A stretch of 64,000 bases of DNA from Granulicella paludicola (GTDB lineage Bacteria > Acidobacteriota > Terriglobia > Terriglobales > Acidobacteriaceae). Below, in pieces: positions 62,639 to 64,000 of the stretch; position 1 is the stretch's first letter, and each line of letters starts with the position of its first letter. The DNA is taken from positions 62,001 to 126,000 of the forward strand of contig NZ_JAGSYC010000020.1 in the NCBI RefSeq assembly GCF_025685545.1, given 5' to 3'. Position numbers and translations under genes: made by a program. The notes below the pieces were generated by a model. That model made no database searches. It worked only from the letters and a program-made list of their open reading frames with translations, and was not told the origin of the DNA.

Positions 62639-62671
62639 GGGCACCGATTTAAAAGTCGGTGCCCTGTTTTT
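62639..62671 (+). terminator. Rho-independent terminator after the lipoprotein gene
   Basis: GGGCACCGA (62639-62647), loop TTTAAAAG, TCGGTGCCC (62656-62664), then TGTTTTT. A perfect nine-bp GC-rich stem plus T-run, 12 bp after the stop codon. Confidence 0.9.
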
Positions 62672-62762
62672 AGTGCACATTTAGTGCAATCCGAGGACCC
62701 CGGTCAACCCTTTGTGCATCAATACTTTGGCTCAAAAGTATGGGAGGGGAAGGGGGTACTTT

Positions 62763-63086
62763 TTAGTACCTTTCTGTCACCACAGGATGTCGCTTTACCC
62801 ACCAGCAAGCTCCAGCTCCAGCCTGCGGAAACAGCGAGCTGCTGCAATCGACCATCGAAGTCCCATCGAAGTAATACGACTCTTTTCCACCCTTCATCTC
62901 GGCCGCAGTCATTTGGCTCACCTGAACTTGTCCCATTCCGCCGCCAGCTGCAACACGAGCCTTCCAGATCGCCCAATCGATCGGATACGCGGCAATCACC
63001 AGCACAATCAAGTACATAAGCCCGCGGACAATCAGGCCAATCACATACTTCTCCACTGACAAATTGATCTCGTTTGGCCTTCCCAT
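62763..63086 (-). CDS. Single-TM hypothetical protein next to yceD
   Basis: 107 aa from the ATG at 63086 (GGGAG eight bases upstream). One TM near residues 13-35 (YVIGLIVRGLMYLIVLVIAAYPI), then a mature part with MGQVQVSQMTAAEMKGGKESYYF and a Cys-containing end (DCSSS, GACWW). Start and strand are divergent to yceD. No family recognised; the opposite strand gives no better candidate. Confidence 0.6.
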   Translation of the reverse strand: MGRPNEINLSVEKYVIGLIVRGLMYLIVLVIAAYPIDWAIWKARVAAGGGMGQVQVSQMTAAEMKGGKESYYFDGTSMVDCSSSLFPQAGAGACWWVKRHPVVTERY

Positions 63087-63166
63087 CGCGCATTCTCCCG
63101 TTTCCACCAAACTATCAGCAACACCCGCGCATTGACGCGCAACTCCGCAGGTCCTACGCTGAACGT

Positions 63167-63718
63167 ATGCTCATCACACCTTCGCAACTCGTCGACGAGC
63201 CACTCAAACTGGACGAAGTCATCGAACCAGGCACAATCGACTACGCTCCAGACATCGAACAGGTCGGGCCGCTCAAGGTCAAGGGAGAAGCCGATATTCT
63301 CCTCGAAAACCGCGGCCCGAAGAACATTGTTGAGGACATTCGCCTCCGCGCTCATGTCAAAGGCCACTTCACGCAGCAGTGTGCTCGCTGCATCGAACCT
63401 GTCCCTCAGAACGTAAATCTCGACTTCGACCTCATTTTTCGCCCCGGCGGCGCAGATGATGAGCCCGGAGAGCGAGCAATTTCGGAAGATGAGACAGAAA
63501 TCGGTTATTATGGTTCAAGCGGTTTGTCGCTGGAAGACGCCGTTCGTGAGCAGGTAGTTTTAACTCTGCCCGGACGCACACTCTGTCAGCCTGACTGCAA
63601 GGGTCTTTGTCCGCACTGCGGCATCAATCGCAACCTCGCTACCTGCGAGTGCGCGGAGAAGCAGACTGATCCCCGGCTCGCTTTACTCGCTGGGCTCAAG
63701 GTCGGCACGAAAGCCTGA
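63167..63718 (+). CDS. yceD: YceD/DUF177 family protein
   Basis: 183 aa. Linked to 23S rRNA handling in other bacteria and nearly always encoded before rpmF. CARCIEPVPQNVNLDFDLIF is the family core, and the C-terminus has a cysteine cluster CQPDCKGLCPHCGINRNLATCEC that could hold zinc, as in many Gram-negative members. ATG at 63167; a longer frame to 63074 is less plausible. rpmF follows after 73 bp. Confidence 0.88.
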   Translation: MLITPSQLVDEPLKLDEVIEPGTIDYAPDIEQVGPLKVKGEADILLENRGPKNIVEDIRLRAHVKGHFTQQCARCIEPVPQNVNLDFDLIFRPGGADDEPGERAISEDETEIGYYGSSGLSLEDAVREQVVLTLPGRTLCQPDCKGLCPHCGINRNLATCECAEKQTDPRLALLAGLKVGTKA

Positions 63719-63791
63719 TCAAGATAAAAGTAGCATCAAGATTTCGGCCTTGCGATGAACCTCGTTCTCGCGGCCCAGAAGAGGTTTCATC

Positions 63792-63977
63792 ATGCCTAAT
63801 CCGAAACGGCGCCACTCCAAGCAGCGCACCGCAAAGCGCCGCAGCCACGACTTCCTCACTCCGACCGGAGTTTCCAACTGCCCCAACTGTGGTGAGAAGA
63901 AGCTTCCTCACCGCGCTTGCAAGGCTTGCGGTCAGTACAAGGGTCGTGCGACCGTAGTTGCGAAGAACGCAGCTTAG
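63792..63977 (+). CDS. rpmF: 50S ribosomal protein L32
   Basis: 61 aa. MPNPKRRHSKQRTAKRRSH start is the standard L32 signature; the zinc-ribbon form is used (CPNC..CKAC; C30, C33, C43, C46). Conserved order yceD-rpmF supports the call. The fabD/plsX genes often found next would lie beyond the right edge. Confidence 0.97.
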   Translation: MPNPKRRHSKQRTAKRRSHDFLTPTGVSNCPNCGEKKLPHRACKACGQYKGRATVVAKNAA

Positions 63978-64000
63978 TCTCTGTTCTCTAAAACAAACGC

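Noticed and set aside
62639-62671. Possible tRNA remnant or attachment site near a gene end
   Set aside because: It is a perfect stem plus T-run; no cloverleaf or duplicate copy is visible in the window.
1-64000. CRISPR array, rRNA, tRNA, IS element or prophage
   Set aside because: No regular direct repeats with spacers, no RNA gene signatures and no transposase, integrase or phage structural proteins were seen.

Overview
This window is chromosomal DNA from a GC-rich soil bacterium. It most likely comes from the Acidobacteriota, class Terriglobia (Terriglobus/Granulicella/Edaphobacter type). The evidence is a TIGR03435 soil-associated secreted protein, the Kdo/lipid A genes of a diderm (waaA, lpxK), a C30-type carotenoid cluster as expected in pink acidobacteria, dispersed palindromic GGGGCTxAAGCCCC elements, and the yceD-rpmF pair. 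Genus is inferred, not shown. No rRNA, tRNA, CRISPR array, prophage or insertion sequence was recognised.

Layout. 1-2810: arsenic locus, with arsM-arsC on the minus strand diverging from arsR-acr3 on the plus strand around one shared promoter/operator. 2902-17426: mostly housekeeping and envelope genes (RluA-like synthase, TIGR03435, lpxK, waaA, a diamine acetyltransferase-like GNAT, trmFO, thioredoxin-like protein, der, DinG-type helicase, queD), with three copies of a palindromic repeat at 4.8-8.2 kb. 17423-24121: a compact minus-strand carotenoid operon (two CrtI/CrtN-type desaturase/oxygenases, an aldehyde dehydrogenase, an acyltransferase and a glycosyltransferase), laid out like a staphyloxanthin-type pathway but without its C30 synthase. 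24265-32508: a DUF1440-like protein, a very acidic protein, a solute:sodium symporter, secreted hydrolase and M61 peptidase, YihY, and an MBL-fold enzyme. 32505-39955: a MoxR/DUF58/DUF4350/DUF4129/RDD/SpoIIM module.

40045-46482: a secreted alpha/beta hydrolase, an OFA-type MFS transporter with a 40-residue single-TM partner, a GAF-PAS histidine kinase, a stand-alone receiver and an orphan ATP-grasp ligase. 46580-52512: accessory metabolism (flavin monooxygenase, AraC regulator diverging from a PhyH dioxygenase, GH79-like glycosidase, HEMGH protein). 52584-58261: phosphoketolase and acetate kinase in one operon, diverging from glmS.

58262-61254 is an accessory insertion between glmS and a DUF4097 protein. 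It holds three unrecognised genes of lower GC (the best candidate here for an undescribed system), a gene broken by a one-base frameshift, and a TumE/TumA-like toxin-antitoxin pair. 61373-63977 ends with a DUF4097 repeat protein, a small lipoprotein, a one-TM protein, yceD and rpmF.

Starts were moved inward from the longest reading frame wherever a Shine-Dalgarno, signal peptide or domain boundary supported it. Functions come from recognised motifs in the translated sequence; no database search was run.
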